A stretch of DNA of 64,000 bases from Clostridia bacterium (GTDB lineage: Bacteria > Bacillota > Clostridia > Oscillospirales > CAG-272): the NCBI GenBank assembly GCA_017416185.1, contig JAFQDF010000034.1, forward strand, positions 1-64,000, in the 5' to 3' direction. Of the stretch, positions 56,980-64,000 are shown in pieces. The notes under the pieces were generated by a model. That model made no database searches and had not been told where the DNA came from. It saw only the letters and a program-made list of their open reading frames with translations. The position numbers and the translations under genes are program-made. The stretch's first letter is position 1; every line of letters starts with the position of its first letter.

Positions 56980-58161
56980 TTACTCAAATTTACATCCGTC
57001 GGCAGAATCACAGATATGAGACGAAAATTTTCCCTTTAATTTTGGGAAAGCCTTGAGATATTCCTCGGTTACGCGCTCTGTGATGCTTTCACGGTATTGG
57101 GGGTCTATTATAGCCATACAACAGCCCTTGAAGCCTGCTCCACTGAAGCGTCCGCCGTAAACTCCCTCTGTATTCCTCATTATCTCATAGAGCTTGATAA
57201 GCTCAGGCGAGCCTGTTTCGTAATTGTATATACTGGAATATCCGCTCTCAAATACAAGTCTGCCGTACTCCTCGATATCGCCCATCTTCCAGGCTGCAGC
57301 TCCTGCCTTGACACGGTCAAACTCGTCATAAAAATGTGTAGCACGACGGCGCCAGTTGTCGGGAAGTCTGTCCTTATACTGTTCAAAAACCTCTCTGGGA
57401 ACCTCGCGGAGTCTGGAATCAGCAAAGGTCGAGCCGTCCATACCCGCATAGCTCTTCATAGCAAAGGCGGCGGATTTCATCTCGTCTACTCTGGAATTAA
57501 AGGCAGAGGATGCCATAAGACTGCGCTCCAGACCGCTGAAAAATATTGCTATCTCGTAGGGCTTCATCTTAGAACGCTTGGGCATAAGCTCGTAGCTGTC
57601 GTCCATAGTGTCAAGATAAAGAAGTCTGTCCTTTTTGGCAAGCACCTCACAGCTCATATCAAGCTTTCCGCACTTGACACCGATAAAGGAATTCTCCGTC
57701 CAGAGAGCGTGTTCGATTATCTCCTGTTTTGAGAGCTTGATCGAATTGACACGGCAGAACGCTGACAGAAATGCCACGGTCAATGCCGCAGATGATGAAA
57801 GCCCGCCTATAGGCATAGTTCCGTGAACTACCGCCCGTACGCCTCTTGTGACCTCGTGTTCACGGCGCAATGCCATAACTGCGCCTCTGACATAGTCGGC
57901 CCAGTTCTTCTTTGCCTTACCGATATTATTTACATTAAAGGTGTGGTCACCGAAAATGTTCATACTGTGCAGACTGACCTCACCGTCATCGGTGGGAGCG
58001 TACATAATATGTATTCCTTCGCTTATGGCAAGCCCTGTTACCAATCCGTATTGATGATCGGAATGGGCTCCTATGGGACATACGCGATAGGGACAGAATG
58101 CCGTAAGAACCTCTTTTTCACCCGGAAAATTATATTCAAAAACTTCCTGTATACTTTGCAT
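56980..58161 (-). CDS. GHMP kinase, galactokinase-like
   Basis: The 393-residue protein has the GHMP plan: an N-terminal sugar signature variant CPYRVCPIGAHSDHQYG (about residues 24-40) where galactokinase has GRxNxxGEHxDY, the ATP loop PIGGLSSSAALT near residues 116-127, and a C-terminal GGRFSGAGFKGCC. The changed first motif suggests a sugar other than galactose (for example galacturonate or a related hexose). It overlaps the upstream GT4 gene by 1 bp and reads into the APH-type kinase. Confidence 0.82.
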   Translation of the reverse strand: MQSIQEVFEYNFPGEKEVLTAFCPYRVCPIGAHSDHQYGLVTGLAISEGIHIMYAPTDDGEVSLHSMNIFGDHTFNVNNIGKAKKNWADYVRGAVMALRREHEVTRGVRAVVHGTMPIGGLSSSAALTVAFLSAFCRVNSIKLSKQEIIEHALWTENSFIGVKCGKLDMSCEVLAKKDRLLYLDTMDDSYELMPKRSKMKPYEIAIFFSGLERSLMASSAFNSRVDEMKSAAFAMKSYAGMDGSTFADSRLREVPREVFEQYKDRLPDNWRRRATHFYDEFDRVKAGAAAWKMGDIEEYGRLVFESGYSSIYNYETGSPELIKLYEIMRNTEGVYGGRFSGAGFKGCCMAIIDPQYRESITERVTEEYLKAFPKLKGKFSSHICDSADGCKFE

Positions 58162-59339
58162 TATAAAGTCACTCCAAATTCTTTATCCAATACTTCTGAA
58201 AGTGCTGCCTTGTAATTCTTGTAAGTATAGTTATCCTTGATGGATTGAAGGGCGTTCTTACCCCAAGTGGGAACCTGATCGCGGTTATCCGAAATATACT
58301 TCAAAGTATCCGCCAGGCTCTCGGGGTTGTCGGTCTCAAAGAAGAAACCGTCAGAGCCTTCTGTTATATAGTGAGCTGTACCGTTAAGGTTTGTACTGAT
58401 TGCCGTAAGACCGTTAGCCATAGCCTCGAGTATAGCGATGCTCGCCTGCTCCTCCTTGGAGGTCAGTATGAACACGTCGTTCTCAAGATAAAGCTTTTTC
58501 ATCTCGTGGTAAGGGATATGGGTGCGGAAGGTGAAATATTCGTAAACACTAAGCTCCTTTGCACGCGCCTGAAGGTCCTCATAATACTTGATCTCCTCCG
58601 GTGCACCTGCCTGCCCGATTATGGTGAAATGGATATCGTCACCAAGATCCCCTCTGTCCTTCATCACCTTAACCGCATTTACCAGAACAAAGTGGTTCTT
58701 GTAGGGACGGTATTTACCTACGTCAAGGATGTTAAGAACTCCGTCCTTGAAATAGCTTCTGTTCTCGGCCGCGGGATTGGGCTCGTGAACGTAGGGCAGA
58801 AAATATTCGTGAGGGAGAATATGGAACTCGTCTGCGCGATACTTGAGATCAAATACGTCGTGTATCTTGACGGTGGTCATACGCACCTTAGGGAACATCG
58901 AAAACACAAGCTTCTTCTTGAAGGAAAGCTTTTCATTCTTTTTGGTATAAAGTCCCGTCTGGTTATAAAGTATACGCACCTTTACACCTGCCAGCTTGCA
59001 GGCAAGGTTAAGTACCATCGTATAGGGCATACGGTAACGTATAACGGCAACGTCCGGCTTATATTTTTTTACTTCTCTGTAGGTCCACCAAAGCGAGGGT
59101 ATAAAGCGTTCAGTCAGCATACTTTCGTAGGTGGTCTCATCATATTTTTTCTTGAGGTGACGGTCGATGAGCTTTCCTATAAGAGAAAGCTTCATCTGCG
59201 TGGGTACAAGAACGGTATGATCCTCTGCCATACCTCTTGCCTGCACGAAGAAGTTCACCTCGTGACCGTCCTCCTTAAGAGCCTTACATATCGGTGCCTG
59301 ATTGGTATGGAATCGCTGTGCCGACATCAGAAATTTCAT
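58161..59339 (-). CDS. Glycosyltransferase, GT4 family
   Basis: This 392-residue protein has the GT-B fold: N-terminal half starting MKFLMSAQRFHTNQAPICKA, and a C-terminal half with VGKYRPYKNHFVLVNAV and TSKEEQASIAILEAMANGLT, where the E-x7-E of GT4 is visible. It adds a sugar to a growing polysaccharide at the inner membrane face. It overlaps the ligase gene by 56 bp and has GGTGA before its ATG. Confidence 0.9.
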   Translation of the reverse strand: MKFLMSAQRFHTNQAPICKALKEDGHEVNFFVQARGMAEDHTVLVPTQMKLSLIGKLIDRHLKKKYDETTYESMLTERFIPSLWWTYREVKKYKPDVAVIRYRMPYTMVLNLACKLAGVKVRILYNQTGLYTKKNEKLSFKKKLVFSMFPKVRMTTVKIHDVFDLKYRADEFHILPHEYFLPYVHEPNPAAENRSYFKDGVLNILDVGKYRPYKNHFVLVNAVKVMKDRGDLGDDIHFTIIGQAGAPEEIKYYEDLQARAKELSVYEYFTFRTHIPYHEMKKLYLENDVFILTSKEEQASIAILEAMANGLTAISTNLNGTAHYITEGSDGFFFETDNPESLADTLKYISDNRDQVPTWGKNALQSIKDNYTYKNYKAALSEVLDKEFGVTL

Positions 59340-60588
59340 TTGTCATTTCACCTTTCTCATCATTTAACGTTATAGATATATAGCCTGCATAGATTGCAAA
59401 GAATAGGTACAAATACTTATTGTTAAGCATATTTGCACCCACGTCGTTTATCAAAAACACTACCGAGAAGGTCAGCATAAGTATGGAATACCTGCGCTGT
59501 CTTCTGATCATTGGTATAAGCTTTGAATACACAAAGGCATATATGCCGTAGAAAAGCACAAAGCCTATGCTCCCGTAACCCACCAGCACCTGTACAAAGG
59601 TACTGTGAGGGGGGCGGCGCACACCGTGGAGCAGCGAGTAGAAATACTCGTACTGTTCGGGACCGTAGCCAAATATGGGATTTTCCGACCACAGCTCTAT
59701 ACCGTATTCTATCATACCCGAACGGGTAAGAAGCGAATCGTCGGTAAGTGATGCAGGATCGTCACGGAATACCTCAAAGATCTGCGCTATACGGTACAGA
59801 AAATAGTTACTCTCTCTGTCCGCGAATTCTACTATAAGGTATACCGCGATAAGCAGTACGATACCCACTGCCATAAAGCGCAGTGCGACACCCTTGTTGG
59901 TCTTGAACATAAAGAGAAGCAGAAGTGCCAGACCCATAAGCAGAAAGGATTTACGGCTTCCCGCACCTATCATAATAAAGGTGGAAAGTATAAGTGCCGC
60001 AAAGCACCAATATTTTTTCTCGAACATTATGTAATAGAGTGAAAGAATGTTGAGTACAGTACAGTATATACCCATACCGTTGGACTGGTTTATCTCCTGT
60101 CCGATACGCAGACCGACCGAGATCCTTGAGATTATCTCACCGATACCGTAATACATAACAGTATACAGACACATTATGATGGTACCTACAAATATCGCCC
60201 AGAGCACCACTCTGAAATCCTTTTCGTTCTGTATGTTTATGCGTACGACCATATACAGACCGAAAAGCTGTATAAGAGTTATAATAAAACTCATAACACC
60301 TTCATCCGAGGGTGCCCAGAATGTAGTCATCATTGCATACATTACGAACAAAAGCAGAGAAAAGAAGCTGTAGTCAAGCCTGAAGCCATCCTTAGACACA
60401 ATAAAATTGAGAAAGGAAAAACCAACAGCGCCAAGCAATAATACGTGACATATTATATTAAGACTCTCTGAATAAGCCAGTACGTACAATGAATATATAT
60501 ACAGAGTAAGAAAGACCATAGACATCAGCTTAAAAAAGCCGTATTTTCCGTCATCAAAACGTCTTTCAAAGCTCATAGGATGGGTCAT
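59284..60588 (-). CDS. O-antigen ligase / polymerase-like membrane protein
   Basis: The 434-residue polytopic protein has about ten to twelve hydrophobic segments and the Wzy_C/WaaL-type loop (FGYGPEQYEYFYSLLHGVRRPPHSTFVQVLVGYG, of which the key part is PPHSTFVQVL, containing the conserved His). It should polymerise or ligate a surface polysaccharide. AGGAGATAAC precedes the ATG. Between the epimerase and GT4, its position supports that role. Confidence 0.83.
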   Translation of the reverse strand: MTHPMSFERRFDDGKYGFFKLMSMVFLTLYIYSLYVLAYSESLNIICHVLLLGAVGFSFLNFIVSKDGFRLDYSFFSLLLFVMYAMMTTFWAPSDEGVMSFIITLIQLFGLYMVVRINIQNEKDFRVVLWAIFVGTIIMCLYTVMYYGIGEIISRISVGLRIGQEINQSNGMGIYCTVLNILSLYYIMFEKKYWCFAALILSTFIMIGAGSRKSFLLMGLALLLLFMFKTNKGVALRFMAVGIVLLIAVYLIVEFADRESNYFLYRIAQIFEVFRDDPASLTDDSLLTRSGMIEYGIELWSENPIFGYGPEQYEYFYSLLHGVRRPPHSTFVQVLVGYGSIGFVLFYGIYAFVYSKLIPMIRRQRRYSILMLTFSVVFLINDVGANMLNNKYLYLFFAIYAGYISITLNDEKGEMTNEISDVGTAIPYQSGTDM

Positions 60589-60599
60589 CTGTTATCTCC

Positions 60600-61574
60600 T
60601 TAAAGATTATTTTTGTACCATTCTATCGCCAGCTTGATGCCGTCGGCAAAGCTGTAGTCGGGGTCGTAGCCAAGCATTTGTCTTGCCTTTGAAATATCGG
60701 CGTTGGAGTGCTTGATGTCACCTGCACGGTCGGGGCCGAAGTTAGGCTCGATATCAACACCGAGTGCCTCGGTAAGATTATAGTAAACGTCGATAAGATA
60801 TTCTCTGCCGCCGTAGGCTACGTTGAACGCTTCGCCTGCGTACTTGTGATCAGCCTTACAAGCCTTGAGGTTAGCCTCGATTACGTTCTCAATATAGGTA
60901 AAGTCACGGCTCTGCTTACCGTCACCGTTGATGGTAGGCTGTTCACCGTTAAGAAGCATCTTGATAAACTTCGGAATAACTGCGGCATAAGCTCCGTCGG
61001 GATCCTGACGGCGGCCGAACACGTTGAAATAACGCAGACCGTAGGTATCAAGACCGTAGTGACGGGTATACTGCTTACCGTATTCCTCGCATACATGCTT
61101 GGTAAGAGCATAGGGCGAAAGGAGGTTTCCTTCCCTGCCTTCGTACTTGGGAAGGTTGGGCTCGTCTCCGTAAACAGAGGAGGAGGAAGCATATACGAAC
61201 TTCTTTACACCGTTCTGAGCGGAAGCCTCCATCATATTGAGGGTTCCTCTGATGTTGATCTCCTCGTAAAGCAGAGGCATCTTGATGCTTCTGGGAACAG
61301 AGCCCCAGGCTGCCTGATTGAGAACAAAATCAACACCCTCGGTAGCTTTGAGACAGGTGTCAAGGTCACGGATATCGCCCTTAATGAATGTGTAGTTGGG
61401 ATTATCCGCGAACATATCCACGTTTGCCTGCTTACCTGTGGAAAGGTCGTCAAGGCATCTTACGGTATATCCCATATTAAGTATAGCCTCACAGAGGTTA
61501 GAGCCTATAAAGCCCGCGCCGCCTGTTACAAGGAAGGTTGTTCCCTCGTCAAATTTTAAATGCTTGTAGCCCAT
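60600..61574 (-). CDS. NAD-dependent sugar epimerase (UDP-GlcNAc 4-epimerase-like)
   Basis: The 324-residue SDR protein has the GGAGFIGSN dinucleotide motif near residues 18-26, the catalytic S-x24-YxxxK with YALTK, and the extended SDR features of WbpP/TviC-type epimerases (the length and RQDPDGAYAAVIPKF). It interconverts UDP-GlcNAc and UDP-GalNAc or their acids. It is 2 bp from wecB. The exact substrate needs testing by homology search. Confidence 0.85.
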   Translation of the reverse strand: MGYKHLKFDEGTTFLVTGGAGFIGSNLCEAILNMGYTVRCLDDLSTGKQANVDMFADNPNYTFIKGDIRDLDTCLKATEGVDFVLNQAAWGSVPRSIKMPLLYEEINIRGTLNMMEASAQNGVKKFVYASSSSVYGDEPNLPKYEGREGNLLSPYALTKHVCEEYGKQYTRHYGLDTYGLRYFNVFGRRQDPDGAYAAVIPKFIKMLLNGEQPTINGDGKQSRDFTYIENVIEANLKACKADHKYAGEAFNVAYGGREYLIDVYYNLTEALGVDIEPNFGPDRAGDIKHSNADISKARQMLGYDPDYSFADGIKLAIEWYKNNL

Positions 61575-61576
61575 TG

Positions 61577-62668
61577 TTATGCCTCCAGTATATCTGCTAT
61601 TCTCTTGCAGGCAAAGCCGTCTCCGTAGGGATTGGATGCCTGACTCATCTTGTTGTATTCGTTCTCGTCTGTAAGAAGGAGCTTGAAGTTATCGTAGATA
61701 ACCTTTTCGTCTGTTCCTACAAGCTTAAGTGTGCCTGCCTTGATACCCTCGGGACGCTCTGTGGTATCACGCATAACAAGTACGGGCTTACCAAGGGAGG
61801 GAGCCTCCTCCTGGATTCCGCCGCTGTCGGTGAGGATCATATAGGAACGTGCAAGGAAGTTATGGAAATCAAGAACCTCAAGGGGCTCGATGATACGGAT
61901 ACGGTCATCTCCTCCAAGTATCTCGTTTGCAGCTTCTCTGACAACGGGATTCATATGGATTGGATATATAGCCTTGGTGTCGGGATGCTCGTCAATGATA
62001 CGGCGTATAGCTCTGAACATATTACGCATAGGCTCGCCTAAGTTCTCACGGCGGTGAGCCGTTATCATAATAAGACGGCTGTCCTTTGCCCACTCAAGCT
62101 GGGGATGGGTGTAATCATCACGGACGGTGGTCTTGAGTGCGTCGATTGCGGTATTACCTGTGATATAAATATCGTCTGCGCATCTGCCCTCACGGATAAG
62201 GTTATCCCTTGACATCTCGGTGGGAGCAAAGTTGTACTTTGAAATAATGCTTACCGCCTGACGGTTGAATTCCTCAGGATAGGGAGAATAGATGTTATAG
62301 GTACGAAGCCCTGCCTCAACGTGGCCTACGGGTATCTGCATATAGAAGCAAGCCAATGCGGTAACAAAGGTAGTGGAGGTATCGCCGTGAACTAAAACCA
62401 CGTCCGGCTTTTCCTTCTCCAGAACCTCCTTGATGGTGTTAAGAATGTTTGTAGTAACGTCAAAGAGGGTCTGCTTGTCCTTCATTATGGAGAGATCATA
62501 GTCGGGAGTAACTCCAAAGGCATCAAGCACCTGATCAAGCATCTGTCTGTGCTGACCGGTTACACATACGAGAGTTTCTATATTCTTTCTTGATTTAAGC
62601 TCAAGTACAAGGGGACACATTTTTATCGCTTCGGGTCTTGTACCGAATACTAACATTACTTTTTTCAT
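61577..62668 (-). CDS. wecB: UDP-N-acetylglucosamine 2-epimerase (non-hydrolysing)
   Basis: The 363-residue protein begins MKKVMLVFGTRPEAIKMCPL, the standard start of WecB/MnaA, and includes GHVEAGLRTYNIYSPYPEEFNRQ, whose key run HVEAGLRT is diagnostic, and TDSGGIQEEAPSLGKPVLVMR, containing SGGIQEE. It makes UDP-ManNAc from UDP-GlcNAc. The ATG at 62668 is forced by family; the longer frame would run into the repeat at 62691-62752. No good Shine-Dalgarno stands within 12 nt. ManNAc is a known part of clostridial secondary wall polymers, to which SLH proteins bind. Confidence 0.93.
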   Translation of the reverse strand: MKKVMLVFGTRPEAIKMCPLVLELKSRKNIETLVCVTGQHRQMLDQVLDAFGVTPDYDLSIMKDKQTLFDVTTNILNTIKEVLEKEKPDVVLVHGDTSTTFVTALACFYMQIPVGHVEAGLRTYNIYSPYPEEFNRQAVSIISKYNFAPTEMSRDNLIREGRCADDIYITGNTAIDALKTTVRDDYTHPQLEWAKDSRLIMITAHRRENLGEPMRNMFRAIRRIIDEHPDTKAIYPIHMNPVVREAANEILGGDDRIRIIEPLEVLDFHNFLARSYMILTDSGGIQEEAPSLGKPVLVMRDTTERPEGIKAGTLKLVGTDEKVIYDNFKLLLTDENEYNKMSQASNPYGDGFACKRIADILEA

Positions 62669-62690
62669 AATAATATTTTGTAATTCTCCA

Positions 62691-62752
62691 TTTCGTGTGA
62701 TTTGTTCGCACATATTCAAGGCGTGTATAGCCGGGGCGCTTCGCCCCTTAAA
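62691..62752 (-). repeat. Interspersed two-hairpin repeat between wecC and wecB
   Basis: On the minus strand GGGGCGAAGCGCCCC, GGCTATACACGCC and AACAAATCACACGAAATG follow the reference copy at 21034. It is the only minus-oriented copy and lies inside the operon, so it is transcribed. Confidence 0.7.
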
Positions 62753-63974
62753 GCTTATATACTCCTTCAAGCTTACATACGTTTCTGGTGTCGAGAATAA
62801 GCTTACCCTTAAGCTTTTCGTCAGCAGCCTTTATCTCATCGTGACCGACCATAATAACGACTATCTCAACGTCATTTAAGAACTTATCAAAATCGTGATA
62901 CTGATTTTCCACTATGTCCTTGGTCACGTAAGGATCGTAAACCTTAACACCGTGAGCAAGGTGCTTCTGCATACACTCAAGCATCTGCATTGTGGGACTC
63001 TCGCGGATATCGTCTACGTTTTCCTTATAGGTCATACCGTAGATACCAACCTTTGCGGGGTCTGTGATGCCGTGTTCTCTCATAATGGCAGAAATACGCT
63101 TGAGTACGAACTCAGGCATAGAATCGTTTATCTTTCTTGCCGCAAGAATGATGTTTGCAAGTCCGGGATAGTCACCTACAAGGAACCAGGGGTCAACCGA
63201 GATACAGTGACCGCCTACGCCGGGACCGGGGGTAAGGATGTTTACACGGGGGTGCTTGTTTGCGATACGGATGATCTCGTATACGTCCATATTATCGCTT
63301 CTGCATATCTTTGCAAGCTCGTTTGCAAAGGCGATATTGATATCACGGTAGGTGTTCTCAACAACCTTTGTCATTTCGGCGGTACGGATGTCGGTTACGA
63401 CTATCTCGCCCTGACAGAAGGATTTATAGAGCTCCTTGACCTTCTCACCGATTGCCTTATCGTCTGCACCGATTGTACGGCTGTTATGCTCAAGCTCGTA
63501 AACCATATTGCCGGGGATGATACGCTCGGGCGCGTGAACCAGATTGATATCCTGTCCGATCACAAAGCCGTTTTCCTCGATGATGGGTCTTACAAATCTG
63601 TCCATAGTGCCGGGAGATACGGTGGATTCAAGAACCACGGTGGCTCCTTTCGGACAAACCTCCATAACCTTCTTTACAGCCGCTACAACATAGCAGGGGT
63701 CTATCTTCTTGCTCTTCTTGTCATAGGGCGTGGGGACTGCCACGATGTACATATCGGTGGATATATACTCTGTGGAAAACTCGATTCCGCAGTTAAGTGC
63801 GTTTGCGAAAAGCTCGTCAAGACCCTTTTCGTCAAAGGTAGTCTTGCCCGCTCTCAGGGTGTTTACAAGCTCTGCATTATAGTCCGTTCCCACTACCTCA
63901 ACTCCGTGAGAAGCGAACATAAGCGCTGTGGGAAGTCCGATATAGCCTAATCCGATAACATTAATTTTAGACAT
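62748..63974 (-). CDS. wecC: UDP-N-acetyl-D-mannosaminuronate dehydrogenase
   Basis: The 408-residue nucleotide-sugar dehydrogenase has the N-terminal GLGYIGLPTALMFASHG dinucleotide motif, the central PGPGVGGHCISVDPWF loop with the catalytic Cys, and the C-terminal IYGMTYKENVDDIRESPT. It oxidises UDP-ManNAc to the uronate, the product of the next gene's enzyme being its substrate. The ATG at 63974 has AGGTGG 6 nt upstream; an ATG at 63977 is 3 nt from it. It is the first gene of the minus-strand cluster as far as the window shows. Confidence 0.92.
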   Translation of the reverse strand: MSKINVIGLGYIGLPTALMFASHGVEVVGTDYNAELVNTLRAGKTTFDEKGLDELFANALNCGIEFSTEYISTDMYIVAVPTPYDKKSKKIDPCYVVAAVKKVMEVCPKGATVVLESTVSPGTMDRFVRPIIEENGFVIGQDINLVHAPERIIPGNMVYELEHNSRTIGADDKAIGEKVKELYKSFCQGEIVVTDIRTAEMTKVVENTYRDINIAFANELAKICRSDNMDVYEIIRIANKHPRVNILTPGPGVGGHCISVDPWFLVGDYPGLANIILAARKINDSMPEFVLKRISAIMREHGITDPAKVGIYGMTYKENVDDIRESPTMQMLECMQKHLAHGVKVYDPYVTKDIVENQYHDFDKFLNDVEIVVIMVGHDEIKAADEKLKGKLILDTRNVCKLEGVYKL

Positions 63975-64000
63975 CATTTACCACCTATCATCCTTTTGAT

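Noticed and set aside
62669..62770. A longer WecB starting at 62770
   Set aside because: The extra 34 codons read through an interspersed repeat; the family starts with MKKVMLVFGTRPEA.

Overview
The window reads as the chromosome of a spore-forming Bacillota, most likely a gut-type clostridium of the Oscillospirales/Eubacteriales. The grounds are a complete spoIIAA-spoIIAB-sigF operon, strong Shine-Dalgarno sequences, TTGACA-17-TATAAT promoters, a TPP riboswitch, Zn-ribbon L32, six S-layer-homology (SLH) surface proteins and the secreted Cys-pair/BspA repeat proteins common in that group. No rRNA, tRNA, CRISPR array, transposase or integrase was seen. Taxonomy is inferred from gene content only.

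Layout. 0-3 kb: a TPP-riboswitch operon for import of a thiamine precursor (thiamine-binding protein, thiX, thiY, thiZ). 3-6.8 kb: a CPA2 antiporter, then an ECF-like sigma factor with a very long C-terminal extension and a small membrane partner. 6.8-14 kb: two SLH-anchored metallophosphoesterase-like proteins (one with a ruined metal site and an added SGNH domain). Between them lie a relic of an SLH gene, a MarR regulator surrounded by copies of one palindrome (including a 47-bp-period tandem array), and the spoIIA operon. 14-21 kb: housekeeping genes (yceD-rpmF, a DUF512 radical SAM protein, der, plsY, rpmB, a DUF6873-like protein, a URO-D family protein). 21-31.5 kb: secreted SLH/BspA proteins and three tandem membrane-anchored MerR regulators. 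The MerR operon and the neighbouring SLH operon have matching 19-bp-spacer promoters with the same dyad. 31.5-39.6 kb: six XRE-family regulators (five with long helical, TPR-like C-terminal parts), one deletion relic, and large arrays of small hairpins. 39.9-45.5 kb: a GH3 glycosidase, a nitroreductase, a secreted SGNH esterase and methylglyoxal synthase. 45.5-51.5 kb: twin SLH-anchored GH24 lysozymes, an ABC exporter and a SleB-type hydrolase. 51.5-64 kb: a nucleotidyltransferase, feoAB, and a minus-strand surface-polysaccharide cluster (wecC, wecB, an epimerase, a ligase/polymerase, GT4, a GHMP kinase, an APH-type sugar kinase) followed by a PRPP synthetase.

How it fits together. The main theme is the cell envelope. 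SLH proteins need a polysaccharide anchor in the wall, and WecB/WecC make ManNAc-type sugars that could feed such a polymer. The lysozymes, phosphoesterases and esterases would act in the wall space. Two regulatory layers stand out. First, membrane MerR proteins probably control both themselves and an SLH operon. Second, a set of paralogous XRE regulators share a CGGTACCG operator placed exactly 7 bp downstream of the -10 box. The least explained DNA is the set of arrays of small hairpins with different stems but constant, mutually complementary spacers, found at five places, plus a two-hairpin interspersed repeat of about 75 bp in six copies.
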